Shown piece after piece: positions 18,474-27,947 of a stretch of 64,000 nt of DNA; positions within the stretch are counted from its first letter, which is position 1; each line of letters starts with the position of its first letter. Position numbers and translations under genes: made by a program. The notes under the pieces are model-generated. The model was not told where the DNA came from, did not search any database, and was given only the letters and a program-made list of their open reading frames with translations. This stretch comes from Sulfurovum lithotrophicum (lineage in GTDB: Bacteria; Campylobacterota; Campylobacteria; Campylobacterales; Sulfurovaceae), in the NCBI RefSeq assembly GCF_000987835.1, contig NZ_CP011308.1:1054001-1118000 (forward strand). Direction: 5' to 3'.

Positions 18474-20915
18474 ATGAAACGTTTGAAATTCTTCATTCTT
18501 TTCGCAGTACTCCTGTTCGTTGTACTCTTTTACCGTACCTATGAACAATATCAGGAGATCAGCAAGGTACAAAAACTCATCGTTCTGCATGAGAGTAAAT
18601 CGCTTGCCGAATTCATCTCTTCCTTCCGCCAGACCTATCAGGATGTCTTTCTTCGTGAACATATAAAGATCACCGATTCTACGCTTAATCTACTCCCGGT
18701 CAAGACCATTACCGAGATCAGCGAACATTTCAGTTCAAAGATCAACGGGGAGATCGTCGTACGTACGGTCTCTGACCGTCCCAGGAACCCTCTCAACAAA
18801 GTGGACCGTTTTGAAGCACAGATGATAAACTATTTCAAATCCCATCCCAAAGAAAAATACAAATTCGTGGAAAATGAGGAGACCTACAGTTACATCAAAC
18901 CGCTTTATATCGAAAAGAGCTGTCTGCGTTGCCACGGAAAACGTGAAGAGGCTGTGCCCAGCATCCGAAAACGATATGACAAAGCCTATGACTATAAACT
19001 GGGTGAAATACGCGGTGTGATGCATATTAAGATCAAAGAACGCGATCTTTTTACCGGACTCTATGGCAACTTCCTGAGTTCTCTTCTGGCAGCAATACTG
19101 ATCTATGTGCTGCTTCTTGTGGTCATCTATCTTCTGATTAAACGCATACACCGGAAGGAAGAGGAGTATCTTGCAAGGCTGGAAGAGGATATTGCGAAAA
19201 AGACACGTGAAATCAGCAGGCAGAAAGAGACTTTTGAAACGTTGTTTGAGAAATCATCGGACGGTATTCTTATCGTGGATGGTCCAACCTTTATCGAATG
19301 TAATGAAAAAATGGTTGAGATACTTAAGTACGGTTCAAAAAAGGAACTGCTTAATATGCACTATAGCGATATGGTTCCCAAGTTTCAGCCCGATGGAAGG
19401 AACTCCTATGAAAAATCAAAAGAGATGGTAGATCTGGCCAGGAGATACAAAGGATACCAGTTTGAATGTGTCTACTTGAGAGCCAATGGAGAAAAGTTCC
19501 TGGCCGAAGTGACGTTGACCCCTATTCTGCTGGAGGAAAAACATGTCATCTATACAGTGGTAAGAGATATTTCAGAGAAGAAAAAAGCCCAGATGGAACT
19601 GCTCAGACAAAAAGATATACTGCATCATCAGGCACATCATGATGCCCTTACCGGGCTGCCAAACCGGATACTTTTTTCCGACCGGCTTGAACATGGGCTT
19701 AAACTGGCAGAAAGACAACTCAGTAAAGTGGCCCTCTTCTTTATTGATCTGGACAACTTCAAGCAGATCAACGATTCGCTCGGGCACCACATAGGTGATA
19801 AGGTGCTTAAAGTCGTTTCGGAACGACTGAAGGCAAAGATACGCAAAGAAGATACCCTTGCCAGGCTGGGTGGTGACGAATTCACTATTATCATGGAAAA
19901 TTTCAATGAAATTCAGGAAGTTTCCGGTCTGGCACAGAAAATACAGACAGTATTGACCCAGCCGATGCATATAGAGGGGCACACGCTCTATATCTCCTGC
20001 AGTATCGGAATCTCTTTTTATCCGCAGGATGCACAGGATGCCAATGACCTTCTAAAATATGCCGATGCAGCGATGTACAAAGCCAAAGAGGAGGGGCGTA
20101 ACAATTTCCAGTTTTACTCTTCGGAAATGACAACACTGGCCTATGAACGTGTAGTCATGGAAGCGAGCCTTCGCCAGGCGATCAAAAATGAAGAATTCCT
20201 TCTTTATTATCAGCCACAGGTCAATGCCCAAACCAGCAGGATGATCGGAATGGAAGCGCTGATACGCTGGAAACACCCGCATCTGGGCATGATTCTTCCT
20301 GACAAGTTCATTCCACTCGCCGAAGAGACTGGGTTGATTTTGGAGATAGACAGGTGGGTGATGCGCACGGCGATGAGACAGGTACGCCAATGGTATGCAC
20401 GCGGACTTGACCCCGGTGTGCTTTCACTGAATCTTTCCATGCGGCAGTTAAAAGATGGCCGTTTCATCGATGTACTGAAAGAGTGTCTTGATACGATGTC
20501 GTTTAAGTCCGTATGGCTGGAGCTGGAAGTGACCGAGGGACAGATGATGAAAAATCCTGATGAGGCAGTAGCAATACTTGACGAGATCAAAGCAATGGGT
20601 ATCAGTGTTGCTATTGACGATTTCGGTACGGGCTACTCTTCCCTAAGTTATCTGAAACGTCTACCCGTCAGTAGACTCAAGATAGACCAGAGTTTTATTC
20701 ACGGGATCCCGGAAGACAGAGAAAATGCCGCCATCGTCAAAGCAACCATTGCTCTGGCAAAAAGCCTTAATCTTCAGATCATTGCTGAAGGTGTTGAAAA
20801 TGAAGCACAAAAGGCGTTTCTCGTCTACAACGGGTGTATTTTTATGCAGGGATATTACTACGGCAGACCGATGACGGCAAAGCAGATAGAAATAAAGTGT
20901 TTTGATATCTGTTAA
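18474..20915 (+). CDS. Haem-sensor-like (DUF3365/Tll0287) PAS-GGDEF-EAL protein
   Basis: Membrane-bound c-di-GMP enzyme of 813 residues. Layout: TM helix (about 6-22), a periplasmic region (about 25-200) resembling the Tll0287/DUF3365 domain with a CLRCH motif at 150-154 that fits covalent c-type haem attachment, a second TM (about 203-223), a short coiled coil, PAS (about 255-370), GGDEF and EAL. The GGDEF motif is intact with an RxxD I-site (RKED) five residues upstream. EAL residues are all visible: EALIRW, LSLNLS, LELEVTE, AIDDFGTGYSSL, LKIDQSFI, AEGVEN. It may be bifunctional. The ATG at 18474 has GGAAGGA upstream; an earlier ATG at 18420 lacks one. Confidence 0.9.
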   Translation: MKRLKFFILFAVLLFVVLFYRTYEQYQEISKVQKLIVLHESKSLAEFISSFRQTYQDVFLREHIKITDSTLNLLPVKTITEISEHFSSKINGEIVVRTVSDRPRNPLNKVDRFEAQMINYFKSHPKEKYKFVENEETYSYIKPLYIEKSCLRCHGKREEAVPSIRKRYDKAYDYKLGEIRGVMHIKIKERDLFTGLYGNFLSSLLAAILIYVLLLVVIYLLIKRIHRKEEEYLARLEEDIAKKTREISRQKETFETLFEKSSDGILIVDGPTFIECNEKMVEILKYGSKKELLNMHYSDMVPKFQPDGRNSYEKSKEMVDLARRYKGYQFECVYLRANGEKFLAEVTLTPILLEEKHVIYTVVRDISEKKKAQMELLRQKDILHHQAHHDALTGLPNRILFSDRLEHGLKLAERQLSKVALFFIDLDNFKQINDSLGHHIGDKVLKVVSERLKAKIRKEDTLARLGGDEFTIIMENFNEIQEVSGLAQKIQTVLTQPMHIEGHTLYISCSIGISFYPQDAQDANDLLKYADAAMYKAKEEGRNNFQFYSSEMTTLAYERVVMEASLRQAIKNEEFLLYYQPQVNAQTSRMIGMEALIRWKHPHLGMILPDKFIPLAEETGLILEIDRWVMRTAMRQVRQWYARGLDPGVLSLNLSMRQLKDGRFIDVLKECLDTMSFKSVWLELEVTEGQMMKNPDEAVAILDEIKAMGISVAIDDFGTGYSSLSYLKRLPVSRLKIDQSFIHGIPEDRENAAIVKATIALAKSLNLQIIAEGVENEAQKAFLVYNGCIFMQGYYYGRPMTAKQIEIKCFDIC

Positions 20916-21009
20916 GAGAGAACTTAAACGGTGCAATGACCTATATCAAAGTTTTGGACCGATATTAACGTTAAAATAAAAGATAAACTACAGAATTTGG
21001 AGAATATAG

Positions 21010-21453
21010 ATGAAAAAAACAGTTTTCTTCTTGGCAAGCACACTTTTACTGAGTCAGATGCTATTGGCTGAGGAGCCTAAGATCATACAAAAAGAATTGC
21101 CGCTTACGCAGATGCAAAAGCAGAACAAGACCATTGTAAAAATGGCAGCTGAAGGGCTGAATGAGAACCTGCCTCAAAAAGTGGATGACTACACTACATT
21201 GACGCAGGTTGAAGCGAAAGATGAAACGTTAATATATGTTTTTGAGATCAACACCGGTGCGAAAAGTGATGAAGCTGTGCAGAAAGAGGATAGAACACGG
21301 ATGCAAAAAGCGGTGACTAATGGTATATGCCATAGTTCAAAACGCTTTTTGGATGCCCATATCAATATTGCCTATATCTACCGAAGTGCAAAAAGCAAAA
21401 AGGAATTGTTCCGTTTCGATATCAAGAGAGAAGATTGCGAATATTTTGACTAG
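21010..21453 (+). CDS. Secreted hypothetical protein
   Basis: A 147-residue protein with a clear signal peptide (about 1-20, ending in LLAEEP). The mature part is highly charged, with two Cys, one in NGICHS and one in KREDCEYF near the C-terminus, that could form a disulfide. No family is recognised with confidence. It lies alone between two GGDEF-EAL genes, with TTGGAGAA as SD. Confidence 0.7.
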   Translation: MKKTVFFLASTLLLSQMLLAEEPKIIQKELPLTQMQKQNKTIVKMAAEGLNENLPQKVDDYTTLTQVEAKDETLIYVFEINTGAKSDEAVQKEDRTRMQKAVTNGICHSSKRFLDAHINIAYIYRSAKSKKELFRFDIKREDCEYFD

Positions 21454-21522
21454 TCTTGTAACATTTTAGGCTGTAGTGACAAAAATAGTACCGGTTTATT
21501 GATTTCTGATGATAAAATTTAT

Positions 21523-21528
21523 TATAAT
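21523..21528 (+). promoter_or_regulatory. Probable -10 box of the second GGDEF-EAL gene
   Basis: TATAAT in a very AT-rich stretch. Transcription from here would begin near 21535, so the TTG at 21539 and the ATGs at 21551/21554 would be almost leaderless. This supports the downstream start near 21587. Confidence 0.4.
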
Positions 21529-21586
21529 ATAACTATTATTGATTATAAATATGATGGATGGGCAAAAATATAGATCAAAGAGAAAT

Positions 21587-23680
21587 ATGATGACTTCGGG
21601 AAAAATTGAAATGGATGAAAGACTAAAAGAGCGTTTTGAACTTGCGCTCTGTGGCAGTAAAACATCCATTCTAGATTGGGATATGGTGAATCATACACTC
21701 TATATTTCTCCAAGTTGGAAAGAGATGCTTGGCTATAGGGACAAGGAACTTCCCAATACTGAAGGTACATGGAAGAAACTGGCATATCCAGGGGACATAG
21801 TGACTGTTATGAAGTCACTCAAAGAGCATATAAGGGAACATCGTAAAGTATTTGAGAACAACCATCGTCTGCAACATAAGGACGGACACTGGATATGGGT
21901 GCTTGGAAGAGCACGTATCATCTATGATAAAGAGGGGGATGCGATCCGGATGGTGGGTACGCATACCGATATTACCGAAGAAAAAGAACTGCAGCTCAAG
22001 TACTTTCAGCAAGCACAGATATTGGAACAGATACATGATGCGGTGATATCGCTTGACATGAACGGGTTCATCAGAAGCTGGAACAAGGGCTCAGAGATAC
22101 TTTTTGAGTATCGAGCTGATGAGATAATCGGTAAAAACTTCTCCGTTCTGTTTCCGGACAATACCACAGACACGTATGAAAAAGGGATATCCGAGCTAAA
22201 GGAGAATGGGGAGTACAAAGCAGAGATGCTCTTGCAGAAAAAATCAGGAGAACCTCTCTATGCCGTACTTTCATTCTCGCTTTTAAAGGATGAGAATGAA
22301 GAGACAACGGGAATTGTTAGTTATGCCCATGATATCACAGAACAAAAAAAGGCTGAAGCGGTATTACTGGAACAAAAGAATATTTTGCGTTACCAGGCAC
22401 ACCACGATGCATTAACACGCCTTCCAAATCGCGTACTTTTTTTCGACAGGTTGGAACAAAGCATTCGAAAGACAGAGCGATCTAAAAAGGATTTTGCACT
22501 TTTCTTCATCGACCTGGACAAATTCAAGCATATCAATGATTCTTTGGGACACAGTATCGGTGACAGGGTTCTCAGGGCTACGGCAAAACGCATAGAAGAG
22601 ACCATCCGGCAGGAGGACACACTTGCGCGTTTGAGCGGTGACGAATTTACAGTGATCATGGAAGATCTGGGGTATCCTGAAAATGCTTCTGTTTTGGCTG
22701 AGAAAATCCTCTTAGTCCTGCAAAAGCCTATGTACATTGATGAATATACATTGTATATTTCAGGGAGTATCGGTATCAGTCTCTATCCACAGGATGCCAT
22801 GGATGCGGAAAGCCTGTTGAAATATGCTGATACGGCTATGTACAAGGCCAAGGAGAATGGCCGAAATACCTTCGAGTTCTATGCCTCTGAGATGACGGAG
22901 TATGCTCTGGAACGTATGGCAATGAAAACAAGTCTGAAAGAAGCGATAGGAAAAGAGGAACTCTGTATTCATTACCAGCCTCAGATTGATGCAAGAACAG
23001 AGAAGATAATCGGTCTTGAGGCACTTGTCAGATGGCAGCACCCCACAAGAGGCCTGCTCTATCCTGAAGTATTTATCGGCCTGGCAGAAGAGACAGGGTT
23101 GATCGTCGATATTGACAGGTGGGTGATGCGAACAGCTATGAAACAGGTTTCTGCCTGGCACGGGGAGGCATTACTCTCTGATATACTTGCTTTGAACATC
23201 TCCATCAAGCAGCTTGAAGGGCATCACTTCATGGAAGAGATAGAAAGGGCTCTTAATGACTTTGCTTTCAAGCCGGCATGGCTGGAGTTGGAGATCGCTG
23301 AAGGGCAGGTCATGAAGAATCATACCGAGATGATTACAAGACTCGAGAAACTCAGTGCCATGGGCATAGGTATATCGATAGATGATTTCGGTACAGGATA
23401 CTCCTCGCTTTCCCTTTTGAAACGTCTGCCTATCAACCGTTTGAAGATCGACAAGTCTTTTATAATGGATATACCAGGCGATGAAGAAGATATGGCTATT
23501 GTCAAAGCGATTATCGCACTGGCGGACAGCCTGAAACTCGATATTATTGCCGAAGGGGTTGAAACAGATGCCCAGAAAGATTTTTTGGTCAAGAACGGCT
23601 GTACCAAAATACAGGGGTTTTACTATAGTCGACCCATTACTTCAGAACAGGTGAGGTATTTTCTTCAAAAACACCAATAA
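21587..23680 (+). CDS. PAS-PAS-GGDEF-EAL c-di-GMP protein
   Basis: Soluble multidomain protein of about 697 residues with no TM segment. Two PAS domains lie at about 10-125 (PAC-type end RMVGTHTDITEEKEL) and 130-255 (ending SYAHDITEQKKAE), followed by GGDEF and EAL. The GGDEF signature reads SGDEF, a variant found in both active and inactive cyclases; the I-site (RQED) is kept. EAL looks complete: EALVRW, LALNIS, LELEIAEG, SIDDFGTGYSSL, LKIDKSFI, AEGVET. So phosphodiesterase activity is likely and cyclase activity uncertain. The start is ambiguous among ATGs at 21551, 21554, 21587 and 21590; AAAGAG precedes the last pair. Confidence 0.88.
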   Translation: MMTSGKIEMDERLKERFELALCGSKTSILDWDMVNHTLYISPSWKEMLGYRDKELPNTEGTWKKLAYPGDIVTVMKSLKEHIREHRKVFENNHRLQHKDGHWIWVLGRARIIYDKEGDAIRMVGTHTDITEEKELQLKYFQQAQILEQIHDAVISLDMNGFIRSWNKGSEILFEYRADEIIGKNFSVLFPDNTTDTYEKGISELKENGEYKAEMLLQKKSGEPLYAVLSFSLLKDENEETTGIVSYAHDITEQKKAEAVLLEQKNILRYQAHHDALTRLPNRVLFFDRLEQSIRKTERSKKDFALFFIDLDKFKHINDSLGHSIGDRVLRATAKRIEETIRQEDTLARLSGDEFTVIMEDLGYPENASVLAEKILLVLQKPMYIDEYTLYISGSIGISLYPQDAMDAESLLKYADTAMYKAKENGRNTFEFYASEMTEYALERMAMKTSLKEAIGKEELCIHYQPQIDARTEKIIGLEALVRWQHPTRGLLYPEVFIGLAEETGLIVDIDRWVMRTAMKQVSAWHGEALLSDILALNISIKQLEGHHFMEEIERALNDFAFKPAWLELEIAEGQVMKNHTEMITRLEKLSAMGIGISIDDFGTGYSSLSLLKRLPINRLKIDKSFIMDIPGDEEDMAIVKAIIALADSLKLDIIAEGVETDAQKDFLVKNGCTKIQGFYYSRPITSEQVRYFLQKHQ

Positions 23681-23760
23681 TGGTAAAAATGGCAATATGC
23701 CATATTTTTATATCTATCTTTTTTTTTGTGATATAGTGAATAAAAAAGTGAATAGTATAG

Positions 23761-25029
23761 ATGTTCCTGCATATAGATATCGACAGTTTTTTCGCTTCTG
23801 CCGAACGTACGGTAGATCCTTCCCTGAAAGGTATACCTATGGCGGTAGGAAACCGGAGCAATCTTGAGATTTTCAACCGGAAACGTACCAATATCAGACT
23901 GATGAATAATAACAGCGGTGCTTTTGTAACACCGGTCTTCTACAGTGACAGAAAAAAGATCTTTGACTCCTACTTCATAGACAAAATAGATGGAAAAAAT
24001 AAAATACGGGGCATCATTACTACGGCCAGCTATGAAGCGAGGAAGTACGGTGTCAAGACAGGCATGCCCATTGCCCAGGCTTTGCATCTTTGCCCTTTGA
24101 TGGTGGTGGTACCTTCCCATTATCCCCTTTATCACAGGCTTTCGCATAAGATACATACTTTGATGCTGCAGGAGATGCCACTGGTAGAACAGTTCAGCAT
24201 AGACGAGTTCTTTGCCGATGTCAGCGGATGGATAGCAGATGAGGATGTCTATGCATTTGCCATAGATCTTAAAATGAAGATGATTGAGCAGTTCGACATC
24301 CCAGTATCCATAGGTATTTCACAGGCTAAATGGATCGCAAAACTTGCTACGGAGTCGGCAAAACCTTTTGGGGTCTATGAAGTCAAAGATATTGATGCCT
24401 ACATTGAAAATATTCCCATTAAAGCGTTTCCTGGTATAGGCAAAGGTTTCCAGAAGCGTCTGGAGGAACGATACATTAAAACGCTGGGGGACGTAAAGCG
24501 GAACAAGCCGCTTTTCTACTCCTGGAAAAAGCCGGGCATACAACTCTACCACAGAGTGACAGGTACATGTAATGAAGGTATTGAAGGCAGGGGAGAGAGG
24601 AAGTCCATCGGGATCAGCAGAACTTTCGACCCGATCCATGAGAGTAATGAAATCAAAAGGCGTATCATGGTCATGGCTCGTCATATCAGCTATATGGTCA
24701 TGGCGATCGAAGTCAACCCGACGACTTACCATCTGAAAATTAACTACGAGTATGGCATCAGAGTAAAAAAGAGTGAGACGGTCAACAGGCTCTTCAGTGA
24801 ACAGCTCTTCAAAAGTGCACTTTCCAGAATGTATGAGGAGATGATGCTGCCGGGTAGGGGAGCGATAAAGCTGACGCTTAATGTATCAAACTTTACGATA
24901 CATCATGCCAGAACGCTTTCCCTGTTCGATTTGAACGATGATATCTCTGCCAATGTACTCTCCTGTCATATCCACTCTCTTAGAGAGAGGTTTGGACTTG
25001 ATATCGTCAAAACAGCAGATGAACTATAG
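23761..25029 (+). CDS. Y-family DNA polymerase (DinB/UmuC type)
   Basis: Translesion DNA polymerase of 422 residues. The catalytic palm has HIDIDSFFASAE (first Asp) and QFSIDEFFADV (Asp-Glu pair); ASYEARKYGVKTGMP is the typical finger motif and FPGIGKGFQKRLEE the helix-hairpin-helix thumb. The little-finger region runs to the C-terminus. No UmuD partner lies nearby. The family could be called Pol IV or UmuC-like. The last codons and the stop lie inside the 38-bp palindrome that follows. No strong SD is seen before the ATG. Confidence 0.88.
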   Translation: MFLHIDIDSFFASAERTVDPSLKGIPMAVGNRSNLEIFNRKRTNIRLMNNNSGAFVTPVFYSDRKKIFDSYFIDKIDGKNKIRGIITTASYEARKYGVKTGMPIAQALHLCPLMVVVPSHYPLYHRLSHKIHTLMLQEMPLVEQFSIDEFFADVSGWIADEDVYAFAIDLKMKMIEQFDIPVSIGISQAKWIAKLATESAKPFGVYEVKDIDAYIENIPIKAFPGIGKGFQKRLEERYIKTLGDVKRNKPLFYSWKKPGIQLYHRVTGTCNEGIEGRGERKSIGISRTFDPIHESNEIKRRIMVMARHISYMVMAIEVNPTTYHLKINYEYGIRVKKSETVNRLFSEQLFKSALSRMYEEMMLPGRGAIKLTLNVSNFTIHHARTLSLFDLNDDISANVLSCHIHSLRERFGLDIVKTADEL

Positions 25030-25060
25030 GACACCTCTAATATTAGAGGTGTCCTATAGT
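25023..25060. repeat. Perfect 38-bp palindrome related to the inverted-repeat element ends
   Basis: Each 19-base half is the exact reverse complement of the other (left half ACTATAGGACACCTCTAAT), with no loop. It includes the stop codon of the Y-family polymerase gene. The inner 10 bases of each half (CACCTCTAAT) match the outer end of the element at 5878-6143, as if two element ends were joined back to back without an interior. There is no U-tract, so it is not a standard terminator, though the hairpin could act on RNA. Confidence 0.85.
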
Positions 25061-25070
25061 ATAATACATC

Positions 25071-27365
25071 ATGAATTTTTTAAAAAAACTTTTATACTTT
25101 AAAACGTATCGGGAACTCAAACCGGAAGTACTTCAAAACCTTTTTTCGTCCATAGGAAGGACAGTAATTCCTCTTATCATGCTTGAAACGATCCTGCTTT
25201 TCATGCTTCTTCCCTCTATGGGAAAAATAATGTACTTGTGGTATGTCGCGATCTTTTCTCTTTCCATATCGCGGCTCTATGACGGCTACCAGTATAGGGG
25301 AAACCTAAAAAAACACTCTTTGGAATATTGGCATAAACAATTCATTATTAAAGCTTGGGGAACTGCTTTTTTATTGGGATGTCTGGCTCTGTTTACTATT
25401 CCGAACTTAAGTGAGTATTATCAGCTTTTCGTATTTATGATCCTTATAGGCATCAGTGGTGGGGCGGTCGTATCCCTCTCCTCGGACCACCGCATGGCCA
25501 TAGGCTATATCATGATACTGCTATTGCCTGTTGCGGTAGAAATGCTTCTGTTGCAGACATGGAATACGGTCATCATCGGACTATTACTGATACTCTATTT
25601 CATTACATTGACAAATATGGTGTTCCATGGCTATGATACCAATCTTCTGATGGATAGAAAGAATGAAGAGATCGCAAAGGTACAGTCTGAGCTCCAAACC
25701 AAGCAGGAGATGCTGGCACTCTTTTTCGAACAGGCTCCCATCGGGATATTCACATATAATACCGATCTTGTCATTACGGATTGCAATCAGGCTTTTCTTG
25801 ATCTTTTTGCTCTTCAAAAAGAAGAGATCATCGGAAGAAGTCTGAGTCAGCTTCCCGACAACAGCCCTGTTAGGCCTGCGAAAAAAGCACTCACAGAAGG
25901 GCCTCAAACCTATGTGGGACCTTATATGTCAATAAAAGGTTTCAATTACTGGATAGAAGCGAAGTCTGCTCCTCTTTACAGCAGGGAAAAAAAAGTAATC
26001 GGAGGTCTTATCCTGATAGAGGATAAGACAAAAGAGCATAATGCTATCAAAGAGTTGGAATATAATGCCATGCATGACTCTTTGACATCGCTGAATAACC
26101 GAAGAGGATTTATAGATTTCATGGAAAAGATGGTTTCCATGGCAGAGCATCAGAGATATTATTCCATCCTTTTCTATATGGATCTCAACCAGTTTAAATA
26201 CATCAATGACTCCCTGGGCCATTCTTTTGGAGACAAACTGCTTGTAGCAGTAGCGGAACGACTCAAGCAACTTGTAGATGCGCATAACAATCTCACAAGA
26301 ATGGGAGGAGACGAGTTCATTATAGTTGCTCCTTTCATAGATGAGTTGCCAGATAAAACAAAAAATAGAGCAGAAGAATACGTTAAAAAGATAGAGAAAA
26401 GCTTCAATGAACCTTTTATACTGGATGATGTCCTCCTGCATGTGAGAACAAGTATAGGAGTAGTTATCATCGAACCAGGTTTCAATGATATCGAAGAGAT
26501 CGTCAGACATGCGGATGTTTCCATGTACCAGGCGAAGAAACACGGCCATGATTTTATATCCTATTACAACAAAGCATTGGATGAAGAACGTAAAAAAGTT
26601 TTTAATCTACAGCATGAACTCATTTCTGCCCTGCATGACAATGCGTTGGAGCTTTACTACCAGCCTATAGTCAAAATCAAAGACGACTCATTGCATGCAG
26701 CAGAGGCACTCATTCGCTGGGAACACCCTGTACAGGGACTGGTCATGCCTGAAGATTTCATTCCTGTGGCGATTGAATCTGGCATCATTGTAGAGGTAGG
26801 CTGGTGGGTGCTTGAGACGGTGTGCCGGCAGATAAAAGAGTGGAAAGAGGTGGGCAGATGGAAAGTGAATTATATCTCCATCAATATCAATGCAAAGCAG
26901 CTGCTGAAAAACAATTTTGCCCAGACCTTCCTTGACAAACTTACAGAATACGGAGTCAATAGTTCCGATATCAAAATAGAGATCACGGAAACTTCTCTAA
27001 TCGATAATTTTGAAATGACCCAGGATGTCATAGTGGAATTACAGCAGAGTGGTATCAGGTGTGTTATTGATGATTTCGGTACGGGGTATTCGTCACTCTC
27101 CTATCTTAAAAAACTTTCTTTCTCCGTTTTGAAGATCGACAGGGAGTTCATGTCCGGTCTTGTCGATGATGAGGAGAGTATCGCCCTGATGCGTACCATG
27201 ATCAGTATAGGAAAACAGCTTCATTACAATGTGATTATAGAAGGGATAGAGAATGCCACACAAAGAGATATCCTCAGGGAGATAGACAATACTCTGAGTT
27301 ATCAGGGATATGTTATCAGTCCGCCTCTTCCAGAGGAGGAATTTACAGAGAAGTTCCTGGTTTAA
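25071..27365 (+). CDS. Membrane PAS-GGDEF-EAL c-di-GMP protein
   Basis: A 764-residue inner-membrane protein. The N-terminus (about 25-185) has five or six hydrophobic helices forming a membrane sensor, then a PAS domain (about 210-325), GGDEF (about 335-500) and EAL (about 510-760). GGDEF is intact (RMGGDEF) but the I-site RxxD is missing (DAHN in its place). EAL residues are present: AEALIRW, ISININ, IKIEITE, VIDDFGTGYSSL, LKIDREFM, IEGIEN. The ATG is only 6 bases past a TATAAT and 11 bases past the palindrome, with no SD at normal spacing, so expression may be leaderless or coupled to the upstream gene. Confidence 0.88.
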   Translation: MNFLKKLLYFKTYRELKPEVLQNLFSSIGRTVIPLIMLETILLFMLLPSMGKIMYLWYVAIFSLSISRLYDGYQYRGNLKKHSLEYWHKQFIIKAWGTAFLLGCLALFTIPNLSEYYQLFVFMILIGISGGAVVSLSSDHRMAIGYIMILLLPVAVEMLLLQTWNTVIIGLLLILYFITLTNMVFHGYDTNLLMDRKNEEIAKVQSELQTKQEMLALFFEQAPIGIFTYNTDLVITDCNQAFLDLFALQKEEIIGRSLSQLPDNSPVRPAKKALTEGPQTYVGPYMSIKGFNYWIEAKSAPLYSREKKVIGGLILIEDKTKEHNAIKELEYNAMHDSLTSLNNRRGFIDFMEKMVSMAEHQRYYSILFYMDLNQFKYINDSLGHSFGDKLLVAVAERLKQLVDAHNNLTRMGGDEFIIVAPFIDELPDKTKNRAEEYVKKIEKSFNEPFILDDVLLHVRTSIGVVIIEPGFNDIEEIVRHADVSMYQAKKHGHDFISYYNKALDEERKKVFNLQHELISALHDNALELYYQPIVKIKDDSLHAAEALIRWEHPVQGLVMPEDFIPVAIESGIIVEVGWWVLETVCRQIKEWKEVGRWKVNYISININAKQLLKNNFAQTFLDKLTEYGVNSSDIKIEITETSLIDNFEMTQDVIVELQQSGIRCVIDDFGTGYSSLSYLKKLSFSVLKIDREFMSGLVDDEESIALMRTMISIGKQLHYNVIIEGIENATQRDILREIDNTLSYQGYVISPPLPEEEFTEKFLV

Positions 27366-27946
27366 AAAACGATCTGTCCGTCGTTCTGCATACGCATCAT
27401 GATCTCTTTGGCCTTTTGATGGCCCTGGAAAGAGGCTTTTCTACACCATTCGATAGCTTTTTCCTTATCTTCCTCGCACCCCAGTCCCATGTCGTAGAGT
27501 GCACCAAGGTTGAATTGTGCCGAAGCATTGCCCGCCATGGCAGCTTTTTTAAAAAGAACATAGGCTTTATTGTAATCCTGTTCTACGCCACGTCCCTCTT
27601 TGAACATGGCTGCAAGGTTGTTGAAAGCATCGATGTTTCCTCTTTTGGCTGCCTCTTCGTACCAGAATGCAGCTTCTGAGAAATTCTGTTCGCATCCTTC
27701 ACCCTCTTCAAGCATCAGGGCTGCTTCGAACTGTGCAATGGGTACTTCCCTTGTTGCCGCTTCGAGGTAGTTCTCAAAGGCTTTTTTTGAATCCTGCTGG
27801 ACACCGAATCCCCTGAAATAAAGGAATCCCAGATAGTAGAACGAAGTAGGTTCTTTCTCTTCGGCCAGAGCAGAATAGAGTACAAAGGCCTTATCGTATT
27901 CTTTGGCATTCAGTGCATTGAATGCTTCCTGTAGCTGCGCAGTCAT
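27362..27946 (-). CDS. Sel1-repeat (TPR-like) protein
   Basis: A 194-residue protein with about five Sel1-like repeats of roughly 36 residues (AFENYLEAA, AAFWYEEAAKRGN, AYVLFKKAAMAGNASAQFNLG, AIEWCRKASFQGH). These form a helical solenoid for protein-protein contacts. There is no signal peptide, so it is probably cytoplasmic. The ATG lies 1 base after the valS stop, which indicates coupling; an in-frame upstream start inside valS is less likely. The partner is unknown. Confidence 0.85.
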   Translation of the reverse strand: MTAQLQEAFNALNAKEYDKAFVLYSALAEEKEPTSFYYLGFLYFRGFGVQQDSKKAFENYLEAATREVPIAQFEAALMLEEGEGCEQNFSEAAFWYEEAAKRGNIDAFNNLAAMFKEGRGVEQDYNKAYVLFKKAAMAGNASAQFNLGALYDMGLGCEEDKEKAIEWCRKASFQGHQKAKEIMMRMQNDGQIVF

Positions 27947-27947
27947 C

